NCBI GenBank assembly: GCA_050733935.1 | Contig: JBOHUC010000134.1 | Location: 1 to 5,127, forward strand | Origin: JBOHUC01 sp050733935 | GTDB lineage: Bacteria; Eisenbacteria; RBG-16-71-46; DASYSL01 | DNA: 5,127 bases | Reading direction: 5' to 3' | Shown: positions 1 to 5,127 of the stretch, in pieces | Numbering within the stretch: position 1 is the stretch's first letter | Layout: the number at the start of each line of letters is the position of its first letter | Notes under the pieces: generated by a model | Seen by the model: only the letters and a program-made list of their open reading frames with translations | Database searches by the model: none | Told to the model about the DNA's origin: nothing | Program-made: the position numbers and the translations under genes

Positions 1-47
1 GGAATCAACGGTTCCAGGACTGCCCACTGCTCGTCCTTGAGGTCCAC
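1..47 (-). CDS. IS5-family transposase, N-terminal fragment (runs off left edge)
   Basis: Read on the minus strand, the frame through positions 47 to 1 gives VDLKDEQWAVLEPLI and then a Pro codon cut by the edge. This closely matches the N-terminus of IS5-family transposases (the DEQWxxLEPLxP opening of the DUF4096-like region), which are DDE enzymes that cut and rejoin insertion-sequence ends. Only about 15 residues are visible, so neither the catalytic residues nor intactness can be judged. The start is uncertain: in-frame GTG codons lie at 47, 53 and 80. I chose 47 because family members commonly begin M-D-L, and a GGGG run sits five bases before it. An ATG at 91 has a better GGAGGG site in front but is in another frame and stops after 28 codons. 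The gene follows apbE in the same direction, so read-through transcription is possible. Confidence 0.72.
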   Translation of the reverse strand, partial: MDLKDEQWAVLEPLI

Positions 48-52
48 GGCCA

Positions 53-86
53 CCCCGAGATCGCTTGCCCGCGGGGGCACTCGGGG
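53..86 (-). promoter_or_regulatory. Hairpin covering the transposase translation start region
   Basis: On the minus strand CCCCGAG (86-80) pairs with CTCGGGG (59-53). Nested inside, TGCCC (79-75) pairs with GGGCA (70-66) around a CCGC loop, leaving a six-base bulge AGCGAT (65-60). This makes 12 Watson-Crick pairs. The 3' arm contains the GGGG that would serve as ribosome site for a GTG start at 47. Many insertion sequences use such a hairpin to block translation from transcripts entering from outside; that role here is inference. If translation starts at GTG 80 instead, the stem is mostly coding. Confidence 0.45.
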
Positions 87-123
87 CGCATCCTACACCC
101 TCCGACCATTTATGAGACTGCTT

Positions 124-1176
124 CTAGTAGTACTCGACGCGAAAGAATCGATTCGCTTCGGGTTCGAGCACGAATCGATCGCGCAGGGACTCCTCCACCC
201 AGACGATGTCACGGCCGTCCGGGCCGGGCTCGATGATGAGCACGTCGATGTCCGATCGCTGTTTTGCAATCCGCCGCGCTTCGACGGGACCGAGCACGAA
301 GAGCGGGGTATCCCAGGCATCGGCCGCCATCGCCGTGGGTGCGAGCACGGTGACCCCGAGGAGCCCGTCCGCCGGCTCTCCGGTTCGCGGGTCCATGATG
401 TGCCCGTACTTTTTGCCGCCCGCAGCGACGAACTGCTCGTAGTTCCCCGAGGACGCGATCGCCTTTCCGCGAAGCGGGAGGCGCGCGAAGTAGGGAATCC
501 GATCGCGCGGGTCCCGCACTCCGATCCGCCACGAGTCCGACCCCTCGGGATGCCCGAGCGGGAACATGTTGCCGGAGAGATCGACCAGGGCGTCCGACAC
601 GCCGCGGGCCTTCAAGGATTCAGCCACGACGTCGACCGCGTAGCCCTTCGCGATCCCCCCGAGGTCGATGCGCACGCCCGACCGGTCGAACGCGATCGTG
701 GGCGGCGAGGGATCGAAGGTCAGGTGCGCGAGACCGACGAGCTTGCGGGCGGAGTCGGCCTGAGCGGGTGTCGGCACGCGGGGCGGACCGCCGATGAAGC
801 CCCAGACACGGACGAGCGGCTCGACCGTGATGTCGAACGCCCCTCCCGTCGCCTGCCCCACGTCGAGCGACGCGGCGATGACGCGCGCCACCTCCGGCTC
901 GACCGGGGTTGCGCTTCGGGCGGCCTCGCGGTTGATCCGCGCGACTTCGCTCGTCGTCGTCCAGTTGCTCATCAGGGAATCGATGCGGGCGAACTCGCGC
1001 GCGGCCACGCGTGCGAGCGGAGCGGAGGCGGTGGAGTCCGCGGTCACGAGCACGACGCGCGCGGTCGTCCCCATGGTGCGGGCCGTGTACGTGACCGAGC
1101 GCCTGGCTTCCGCCTGCACGGAACCGGCGAACAGGATTGCCGAAGCAAACGCTAGAAACCCCGTGGAAAGCCGCAT
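124..1176 (-). CDS. apbE: ApbE family FAD:protein FMN transferase, exported
   Basis: This 350-residue protein is an ApbE flavin transferase, which moves FMN from FAD onto a Thr or Ser of target proteins outside the cytoplasm (in other bacteria RnfG, NqrC and FMN-binding-domain proteins), using Mg2+. Residues 1-22 form a Sec signal peptide with probable cleavage after VQA; there is no lipobox Cys, unlike many ApbE lipoproteins. Family blocks appear in order: MGTTARV (35-41), MSNWTTTSEVARIN (69-82), GAFDITVEPLVRVWGF (112-127), DLGGIAKGYAVD (171-182), ASSGNYEQF (241-249), YGHIMDPRTGEP (257-268) and ADAWDTPLFVLG (285-296). D286 and T290 match the conserved metal-site Asp and Thr. Length is normal. 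The ATG at 1176 is preferred over one at 1293 because it begins the signal peptide, has GGAGGGG seven bases before it, and avoids overlap with the upstream gene. No FMN-acceptor protein is visible in the window. The stop lies next to an insertion sequence. Confidence 0.95.
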   Translation of the reverse strand: MRLSTGFLAFASAILFAGSVQAEARRSVTYTARTMGTTARVVLVTADSTASAPLARVAAREFARIDSLMSNWTTTSEVARINREAARSATPVEPEVARVIAASLDVGQATGGAFDITVEPLVRVWGFIGGPPRVPTPAQADSARKLVGLAHLTFDPSPPTIAFDRSGVRIDLGGIAKGYAVDVVAESLKARGVSDALVDLSGNMFPLGHPEGSDSWRIGVRDPRDRIPYFARLPLRGKAIASSGNYEQFVAAGGKKYGHIMDPRTGEPADGLLGVTVLAPTAMAADAWDTPLFVLGPVEARRIAKQRSDIDVLIIEPGPDGRDIVWVEESLRDRFVLEPEANRFFRVEYY

Positions 1177-1183
1177 GCCGTGA

Positions 1184-1190
1184 CCCCTCC
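1184..1190 (-). promoter_or_regulatory. Ribosome binding site of apbE (decides the start)
   Basis: GGAGGGG on the minus strand lies seven bases before the ATG at 1176. It supports that start over the longer frame from 1293, which would run 88 bases into the neighbouring gene and bury the signal peptide. Confidence 0.8.
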
Positions 1191-1205
1191 GCGCACCCGG
1201 AGTGG

Positions 1206-1982
1206 TTATCGGCCGGTTTCCGTGGGAACCGCAGCCCGGGCCGCCGGCGCGCGCGTCAAATCGAGCGGGAAGGACATCGTTCCCTGCGTCCACTTCCCCG
1301 TGATCCGCGTCGCGTAGCGATCGATCACGCCCGTGTACGAGCCGCTCACCATCCCGACCTCGACCGTGACCAGAGAATTCATCTGGTCGATGGCGCTCAC
1401 CGGGATCTCGGTCCCGCCCTGGTCCAGATTCGCGAGCGTTCCCGCGGCCGTCGTGTCCGTCTCATTCGCGAGGTTGAGAACCATGCGCATCTTCCGGCCC
1501 TCGACTTCGAGGACACCCTGCCAGGTGCCTTCGAGCTCTTTGCGGATCCGCCGGATCTTCGGAGGTGCGGCCATCTTCGCCTCTCCGTGGCGGGTGAGTT
1601 TGAACGGCAGCGTGAGATTCCCTTCGGCGGCTTCCGTCGTGTACGTGCCCGCGATCGACTGGCCGTCCTCGGCCAACTCCCCGGCGAACGTGCCGCCGCC
1701 CGAGGCTGCGAGGACGAATCGGATCGAGCGGCCGTCCGCTTCGACGCGCGAGAGGGGATAGCCGCGGATCCCCTGTCCCGGATTCCCGAACGTTCCTTTC
1801 ATCGCGCCTTCCCGTGTCTTCTGCATGTCGACTTCGATCGCCACTTCCCGATCGGGAGCCTGAATCGTCCCCTCCCAGTGGCCCGAAGCGTTCGGCGCGG
1901 GAGCGGCCTGCATCACCGCGCCCACGGTGAGAAGCAGTGCAGCCACCAGGTTGACGGACGGAGTCAGACGCAGAGTGTTCAT
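1206..1982 (-). CDS. Secreted protein with two tandem beta-rich repeats (hydrolase-associated type domain)
   Basis: The function is unknown. Residues 1-26 look like a Sec signal peptide (hydrophobic LVAALLLTVGAV, cleavage near MQA). The mature part is two copies of one domain, at 34-132 and 150-244, joined by a basic linker. Both copies follow the same pattern: G-W-x-G at the front (GHWEGTI; GTWQGVL), a G-T followed by a Q-G and then a P-S (NPGQGIRGYPLS; LDQGGTEIPVS), a G-x-Y/F-x-G block (GTFAGEL; GSYTGVI), an I-x-G-x-Y/W strand, and a closing P-hydrophobic-LTR (LPFKLTR; FPLDLTR). The alternating hydrophobic residues suggest antiparallel beta strands. From memory, similar domains precede the catalytic domain in secreted alpha/beta hydrolases; here none follows, and no GxSxG nucleophile motif is present. 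The ATG at 1982 has GAGGAGA six bases upstream. The gene lies 54 bases after the permease and 29 before apbE, so cotranscription is plausible. Confidence 0.85.
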   Translation of the reverse strand: MNTLRLTPSVNLVAALLLTVGAVMQAAPAPNASGHWEGTIQAPDREVAIEVDMQKTREGAMKGTFGNPGQGIRGYPLSRVEADGRSIRFVLAASGGGTFAGELAEDGQSIAGTYTTEAAEGNLTLPFKLTRHGEAKMAAPPKIRRIRKELEGTWQGVLEVEGRKMRMVLNLANETDTTAAGTLANLDQGGTEIPVSAIDQMNSLVTVEVGMVSGSYTGVIDRYATRITGKWTQGTMSFPLDLTRAPAARAAVPTETGR

Positions 1983-2010
1983 GACGTTTCTCCTCTCATA
2001 TGCAATGGAC

Positions 2011-2036
2011 GGCGACCGTTCACGAACGGCCTCGCC
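2011..2036 (-). other. Bulged hairpin directly after the permease stop codon
   Basis: On the minus strand GGCGA (2036-2032) pairs with TCGCC (2015-2011), and inside it CCGTT (2029-2025) pairs with AACGG (2020-2016) around a CGTG loop; two bases (2031-2030) bulge out. It starts on the first base after the permease TAG. The bases that follow (GTCCATTGCATATG) contain no T-run, so it does not look like a standard intrinsic terminator. It could be a partial terminator or an mRNA-processing or stabilising element that sets expression of the two downstream genes relative to the transporter. The structure is seen; the role is inferred. Confidence 0.5.
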
Positions 2037-2810
2037 CTAGAAATCCCTGCGCGCGAACTCGCGCTGCGCGCCGTACAGGAGCGCCGCCGAAAGCGCGCTC
2101 GTGATCAAAAGGCCGATCCACGGAGGCTGGCCGGTCCGGAAGTACGCCTCCCCGCTCATGACGCTGAAGACACCCGCGCGCGCCGGCAGGAACCACTCGA
2201 GAACGCCGAGCATGCCGGCGACGAGGAGCGTGAGAAGGAGCGGACGCCACAGATCTCCGAAGGCGGTCGAGAGCAGAAGTGCCAGGCTGAAGAACACGGC
2301 TCCGGCCAGGAAGAGACAGAGGCCGTGCACGAGCGCGCCCCCGAACCCGTACGACTGTCCGATCATCGGAGCGAAGAGCGGGATGAGCAGGGACGGAACG
2401 ATCGCGATCAAAAACCACTGTCCGAGGCCGGCCGCCGCCCGCACGCGCAGGAGCCGCTCCCGCGAGACGGGGAGCGACAGTGTGAAGAGCGGCGCGCTGC
2501 CCGAAGCGTGCGAGAGCAGGCCCCCGGTCCCGAGCAGCACGGCGAAGAGCGTTCCGAGCTGGCTCAGGTTCTCGTGGTAGCCCTGCGCCCACACGTAGCC
2601 GCGAAACTCGCGTGCGAGGCCGGCGGCCTCGTGGATGCGACGCGCGAGATCGCCGTCGAGCCCGTGCAGACGCGTGTCCGCCGGGAGCTGCGCGAGCAGC
2701 CGCACGATGTACGGGTACCCGAAGACGAGAAAGAGCGCGGAGCACGCGACGAGCGTGATGCCGATGAGAAACCGCCAGCGGGTCTCGACCCAGGTCTTGT
2801 ACCAGAGCAT
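2037..2810 (-). CDS. ABC-2 type transporter permease, six predicted membrane helices
   Basis: This 257-residue integral membrane protein is the membrane subunit of the transporter powered by the adjacent ATPase. Hydrophobic segments lie near residues 13-36, 82-101, 128-149, 158-182, 189-208 and 231-248, the six-helix plan of ABC-2 permeases. About 45 polar residues sit between helices 1 and 2. The stretch TLSLPVSRERLLRVR (110-124), between helices 2 and 3, is the LPVSRxxLL cytoplasmic motif frequent in ABC-2 permeases, and the tail FARRDF is also typical. The ATG directly follows the TAG of the ATPase gene with no gap, and its ribosome site (GGAGGA) lies inside that gene, so the two are translationally coupled. 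With only one permease gene, the working transporter is probably two permeases plus two ATPases. The substrate cannot be told from sequence; the YtrA-type context hints at export or envelope stress, which is inference. Confidence 0.9.
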   Translation of the reverse strand: MLWYKTWVETRWRFLIGITLVACSALFLVFGYPYIVRLLAQLPADTRLHGLDGDLARRIHEAAGLAREFRGYVWAQGYHENLSQLGTLFAVLLGTGGLLSHASGSAPLFTLSLPVSRERLLRVRAAAGLGQWFLIAIVPSLLIPLFAPMIGQSYGFGGALVHGLCLFLAGAVFFSLALLLSTAFGDLWRPLLLTLLVAGMLGVLEWFLPARAGVFSVMSGEAYFRTGQPPWIGLLITSALSAALLYGAQREFARRDF

Positions 2811-3713
2811 CTAGTCCTCCTCCCCGGCGACGGTTTCGAGAAAGATCTCCTTGAGCGTCACCGGAATCTCGTCGATCGACCGCGCACCCATCGCCCGCGC
2901 CTCTTCCCGGATCCGATCGGCGCCTGCGTTCGCGAGCACGGTGAGCACGCGGCCTTCGCGCCTCACGCGCAGGACGCCGGGCGATCGAAGCCCGGCCTCC
3001 GGGGCCGCGCCGTCGAACACGAGCTGCAGGCGACGATAGCCCTCCCTCAGGTCGTCGAGCGATCCGCTCAGCACGGCCCGGCCCCGATCGATGATCGTGA
3101 CGCGGTCGGCGATCTGTTCCACTTCTGCGATCTGATGCGAGGAGAAGAAGACAGTCGCCTCCTCGCTTGCGACATGGGAGACGATCGCCTGCAGCATCTC
3201 CTCGATCATGGCGGGATCGAGCCCCGACGTCGGCTCGTCGAGCACAAGGAGATCCGCACTCCGGCAAAGTGCGAGAAGAAGTGAGAGCTTGGTCCGCATG
3301 CCGCGCGAAAGGGCTTTGATCCTCCGCCCCGGCGGAAGCTCGAACGCCCGCAGATAGCGTTCCTCGAGATCGGTGCGCCAGCGCGGGTAGAACGAGGCCG
3401 TGAAACGGACGATCTCGCCCACCGTCATGAAGTCGTAGAGATCCTTCTCCTCGCTCACGAACCCCGTGCGTCGGCGGATCTCGACATTCGCATCCGGCGC
3501 GTCGCACGCGAGACCGAACACGCGGGCCGTTCCCGCCGTCGCGTGGGTCATGCCGAGCAGGATCTTCATCGTCGTCGTCTTGCCAGACCCGTTCCGGCCG
3601 AGAAAACCGCAGATCGAGCCGCGCGGAACCTCGAGATCGAGCCCCTTGAGCGCTTCGACCGTCTCGTAGCTCTTCCGGAGCCCGTTCGTTTGGATCGCAA
3701 AAGCGTCAGACAC
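2811..3713 (-). CDS. ABC transporter ATP-binding protein (YtrB/BcrA-like)
   Basis: This 300-residue ATPase drives the adjacent permease by ATP binding and hydrolysis at the cytoplasmic face. Visible motifs are Walker A GRNGSGKTT (39-47), signature LSRGM (135-139) in place of LSGGQ, Walker B LLVLDEP (155-161) with catalytic E160, D-loop SGLDP (163-167) and switch His H193 in SSHQ. The Q-loop Gln is replaced by Glu (E88 in GFVSEEKDLY), which I recall as common in ATPases paired with YtrA-type regulators. Residues from about 210 to 300 form the short C-terminal extension usual for ABC-2 exporters. Translation starts at GTG 3713, with GAGGAGG six bases upstream inside the regulator gene, and the first eight bases overlap the end of that gene. 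Overlap at one end and zero gap at the other mark a single operon. The subfamily is secure; the transported molecule is unknown. Confidence 0.95.
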   Translation of the reverse strand: MSDAFAIQTNGLRKSYETVEALKGLDLEVPRGSICGFLGRNGSGKTTTMKILLGMTHATAGTARVFGLACDAPDANVEIRRRTGFVSEEKDLYDFMTVGEIVRFTASFYPRWRTDLEERYLRAFELPPGRRIKALSRGMRTKLSLLLALCRSADLLVLDEPTSGLDPAMIEEMLQAIVSHVASEEATVFFSSHQIAEVEQIADRVTIIDRGRAVLSGSLDDLREGYRRLQLVFDGAAPEAGLRSPGVLRVRREGRVLTVLANAGADRIREEARAMGARSIDEIPVTLKEIFLETVAGEED

Positions 3714-4104
3714 TGCGTCCTCCTCGGTTCCCCAGTCCGGCGAGCTCGGCTTCGAAGAGCCGCCGGATCTCCTCGTCGCTCACCCCGCGGTCGCGCAGCC
3801 GCTCGATCGCGCTCACGACGATCGCCTGCCCGGCGCGGAGCTTGTTCGCGGCCTTCCCGGCCGGCGCGCTCTCCGACACGAAGGCTCCGGCGCCGTGACG
3901 AAGCTCGAGGACGCCTTCGTGCTCGAGCTCGCGATAGGCCTTGGCGACCGTGTTCGGGTTGATCACGAGCTCCTCCGCGAGCGGCCGGATGCCGGGCAGC
4001 TGCTCCCCGGCCCGGAGCGCCCCGGTTTCGATCGCGTGCTTCACCTGCTCCATGAGCTGGAGGTAGATCGGCACGCCGAGCGAAGGATTCGTTCGAAAGA
4101 GCAT
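3706..4104 (-). CDS. GntR family transcriptional regulator, YtrA subfamily
   Basis: This 132-residue protein is a DNA-binding repressor with an N-terminal GntR winged helix-turn-helix (about 11-77). It opens VPIYLQLMEQVKHAI and includes LPGIRPLAEEL and the recognition-helix region INPNTVAKAYRELEHEGV (48-65), ending in the wing GAGAFV. The remaining 55 or so residues are a short helical dimerisation tail, as in YtrA; there is no room for the large ligand-binding domains of the FadR, HutC or MocR groups. YtrA-type genes usually head operons of ABC transporters and repress them until an inducer appears (ytrABCDEF of Bacillus subtilis responds to cell-wall antibiotics), and this gene directly precedes an ATPase and a permease. 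ATG 4104 is preferred over the in-frame start at 4164: homology begins there, GGAGG precedes it, and the extra 20 residues would be an unlikely Arg-rich leader. Autoregulation through the palindrome at 4172-4195 is likely. Confidence 0.93.
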   Translation of the reverse strand: MLFRTNPSLGVPIYLQLMEQVKHAIETGALRAGEQLPGIRPLAEELVINPNTVAKAYRELEHEGVLELRHGAGAFVSESAPAGKAANKLRAGQAIVVSAIERLRDRGVSDEEIRRLFEAELAGLGNRGGRSV

Positions 4105-4107
4105 GGG

Positions 4108-4120
4108 CCTCCGGACCTCC
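4108..4120 (-). promoter_or_regulatory. Doubled Shine-Dalgarno of the GntR gene
   Basis: The minus strand reads GGAGGTCCGGAGG ending three bases before ATG 4104. The first GGAGG (4120-4116) leaves 11 bases to the start and the second (4112-4108) leaves 3; neither spacing is ideal. They support 4104 over the longer frame beginning at 4164. Confidence 0.6.
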
Positions 4121-4171
4121 TGTCGGGCGGGCCGGGCCCTGAGACCCCGGGCCGGCCGCTTCACCCGACCA

Positions 4172-4195
4172 ACTGTGCTACTGCACTAGCACAGT
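4172..4195. promoter_or_regulatory. Probable GntR/YtrA operator (perfect 9+9 inverted repeat)
   Basis: ACTGTGCTA (4172-4180), six bases CTGCAC, then TAGCACAGT (4187-4195): a perfect inverted repeat in an otherwise GC-rich leader, 67 bases before the regulator start. It covers the -10 end and the expected transcription start of the promoter at 4193-4220, so a dimer bound here would block RNA polymerase. Two-fold symmetric sites in the leader are typical for GntR dimers. Identity of the bound protein is inferred from position. Confidence 0.82.
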
Positions 4196-4203
4196 ATTAC
4201 TGT
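4191..4203. promoter_or_regulatory. Second overlapping palindrome sharing one operator half-site
   Basis: ACAGTA (4191-4196), one base T, TACTGT (4198-4203) is a second perfect inverted repeat. It reuses the ACAGT end of the main operator and places a third ACTGT half-site inside the promoter spacer. It could be an accessory contact for the regulator, or a chance by-product of the -10 sequence. Confidence 0.4.
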
Positions 4204-4220
4204 CGGGCCGGGGGTGTCAA
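4193..4220 (-). promoter_or_regulatory. Sigma70-like promoter for the gntR-ABC operon
   Basis: On the minus strand a perfect -35 TTGACA (4220-4215) is followed, after 16 bases, by AATACT (4198-4193, four of six matches to TATAAT), as part of TAATACT. Initiation would fall near 4186, giving an untranslated leader of about 80 GC-rich bases before ATG 4104. The -35 starts 43 bases past the prmC stop, so the operon has its own promoter. Confidence 0.72.
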
Positions 4221-4263
4221 CCGGGGAAAAAGAGGAATTTTGGCCTGGGGCGAAGAGGGGGGT

Positions 4264-5127
4264 TCAGCGCGTCGCCCGATCCCTGCCGGCGCGCCGGGCG
4301 AGCGCCATCCGCGACTTTCCGGCGAGATCGAGCCGGATCCGCACCTGATCGTAGGCGGGGTGGGCCTCGAGCCGCGCACGCACCGCCTCGCCCTGACTCT
4401 CGCCGAGCTCGAGTGCGAGGAGTCCGCCGGAAGACAGAAGCCGCGCCCCGTCTTCGATCAGGCGAACGATGGCGGCGAGCCCCTCTTCGCGCGCGAAGAG
4501 CGCCATCTCGGGTTCGTGGTCGAGCACCTCGCGCGGCAGGATGGGGCGCTCGCTCTCGGCGACGTACGGCGGGTTCGCGACCAGGACGTCGAACGGCCCG
4601 CGGAGTGCCGTCGCAAGATCTCCGTGCACGAGATGAAAGCGCGCGTTCCGATCGATCCGCTCGCGATTGCGCGCCGCGAACGCGAGCGCGCGCGGCGAGA
4701 GCTCGGTCGCGACCACGACCGCGTCCGGGCGCTCCCCCGCGATCGCAAGCCCGATCGCGCCCGAGCCCGTGCAGCACTCGAGCACGCGCGGTCGAGCGCC
4801 CTGTCGCTCCGCGAGGAACGCGAGCACCTCGTCGACCAGGAGCTCGGTCTCGGGCCGCGGAATGAAGCAGCCCGGTCCGACTTCGAGGACGAGGTTTCGG
4901 TACGCGGCTTCGCCGACGATGTACTGGATGGGCTCCCCGGCCCGCCGGCGCAGGAGCCAGAGCGCGAGCGTGCGAGCGCTCCCCGTGTCGAACGGATCCC
5001 CGGCCGCGAGATAGAGCTGCGCGCGGCCCGCACCAAGCAAACGGCCGAGGAGGATTTCCGCCTCTCCCCGGCCGTTTGCGATGCCCGCCTGCTCGAGCTC
5101 CGACGCCGCCCCGTCGAGGGCCTGGCG
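4264..5127 (-). CDS. prmC: Peptide chain release factor N5-glutamine methyltransferase (5' end beyond right edge)
   Basis: PrmC uses S-adenosylmethionine to methylate the Gln of the GGQ motif in release factors RF1 and RF2 in the cytosol, which speeds translation termination. The open frame enters from the right edge and gives 287 residues, close to the full family length (277 in Escherichia coli), so only a few N-terminal residues are missing. An internal TTG at 5040 is not the start, because the 29 codons before it (including ELEQAGIANGRGEAEILLGR) are the usual PrmC N-terminal helices. In visible numbering: EPIQYIVGEAAYRN (65-78), FIPRPETELLVDEVL (88-102), SAM motif I VLECCTGSGAIG (115-126), acidic TE (141-142), catalytic NPPYV (185-189) and the tail LDLAGKSRMALARR (266-279). 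The protein is intact as far as seen. The family is often next to prfA, which would lie beyond the edge. A 159-base gap with its own promoter separates it from the regulator gene. Confidence 0.95.
   Translation of the reverse strand, partial: RQALDGAASELEQAGIANGRGEAEILLGRLLGAGRAQLYLAAGDPFDTGSARTLALWLLRRRAGEPIQYIVGEAAYRNLVLEVGPGCFIPRPETELLVDEVLAFLAERQGARPRVLECCTGSGAIGLAIAGERPDAVVVATELSPRALAFAARNRERIDRNARFHLVHGDLATALRGPFDVLVANPPYVAESERPILPREVLDHEPEMALFAREEGLAAIVRLIEDGARLLSSGGLLALELGESQGEAVRARLEAHPAYDQVRIRLDLAGKSRMALARRAGRDRATR

Noticed and set aside
37..1155. A 372-codon plus-strand frame opposite apbE
   Set aside because: It is a shadow of apbE: its low-complexity charged sequence shows no motif.
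1177..1293. N-terminal extension of apbE to an ATG at 1293
   Set aside because: It would overlap the upstream gene, has no family similarity, and places 39 residues before a good signal peptide; GGAGGGG precedes the ATG at 1176.
1137..3284. A 715-codon open frame on the plus strand, antisense to four genes
   Set aside because: It is rich in Arg, Glu, Asp and His with no recognisable domain, lies opposite genes with clear family motifs and ribosome sites, and is the expected stop-poor shadow of GC-rich coding DNA.
2020..3507. A 495-codon minus-strand frame across the ATPase and permease genes
   Set aside because: It is out of frame with two recognised proteins, extremely Arg/Ala-rich, and has no domain signal.
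4130..4157. GC-rich inverted repeats in the gntR leader (for example GGCCGG with CCGGCC) as a riboswitch or attenuator
   Set aside because: Several mutually exclusive short pairings are possible, as expected by chance in such GC-rich sequence, and no known riboswitch pattern is recognisable.
4105..4164. N-terminal extension of the GntR regulator to 4164
   Set aside because: The extra 20 residues are Arg/Pro-rich and outside the domain, and the GGAGG sites favour 4104.
4221..4263. Intrinsic terminator after prmC
   Set aside because: There is a T-run on the minus strand (4231-4227), but I found no stable stem directly before it.
1..5127. CRISPR arrays, tRNA or rRNA genes
   Set aside because: No regularly spaced repeats and no RNA-gene signatures were seen on either strand.

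Overview
This is a GC-rich bacterial window in which every supportable gene lies on the minus strand, so it reads from right to left. Codon third positions are almost all G or C, Shine-Dalgarno sites are strong (GGAGG type), and GTG starts occur. Two proteins carry Sec signal peptides. The lineage cannot be fixed from the sequence; a free-living GC-rich phylum with a cell envelope export system is all that can be said.

Layout from right to left. (1) 5127-4264: prmC, the release-factor glutamine methyltransferase, missing only its first few residues at the right edge. (2) 4263-4105: an intergenic region holding a sigma70-like promoter (TTGACA, 16-base spacer, AATACT) overlapped by a perfect 9+9 inverted repeat, the probable operator of the next gene product. 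(3) 4104-2037: a tightly packed three-gene unit made of a short YtrA-type GntR repressor, an ABC ATPase and a six-helix ABC-2 permease. The first pair overlaps by 8 bases and the second pair abuts with no gap. (4) 2036-2011: a bulged hairpin directly after the permease stop. (5) 1982-1206: a secreted protein made of two copies of a beta-rich domain that is usually seen in front of secreted alpha/beta hydrolases, here without a hydrolase. (6) 1176-124: apbE, an exported FAD:protein FMN transferase, 29 bases after the previous stop. (7) 123-1: the start of an IS5-family transposase running off the left edge, with a hairpin over its putative translation start.

The likely logic is an autoregulated, ligand- or stress-responsive ABC exporter. 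GntR sits on its own promoter, and the ATPase and permease follow. Short spacings (54 and 29 bases) and the lack of any visible promoter suggest that the two exported-protein genes may be read from the same transcript. The link between the exporter and the ApbE and repeat proteins is inference. An insertion sequence has landed at or just past the 3' end of apbE, so whatever lay downstream originally is now separated from it. No stretch longer than 300 bases lacks a gene.

The most noteworthy points are the three-half-site operator/promoter, the stand-alone duplicated domain protein, and the hairpin that may shield the transposase start from read-through transcription.
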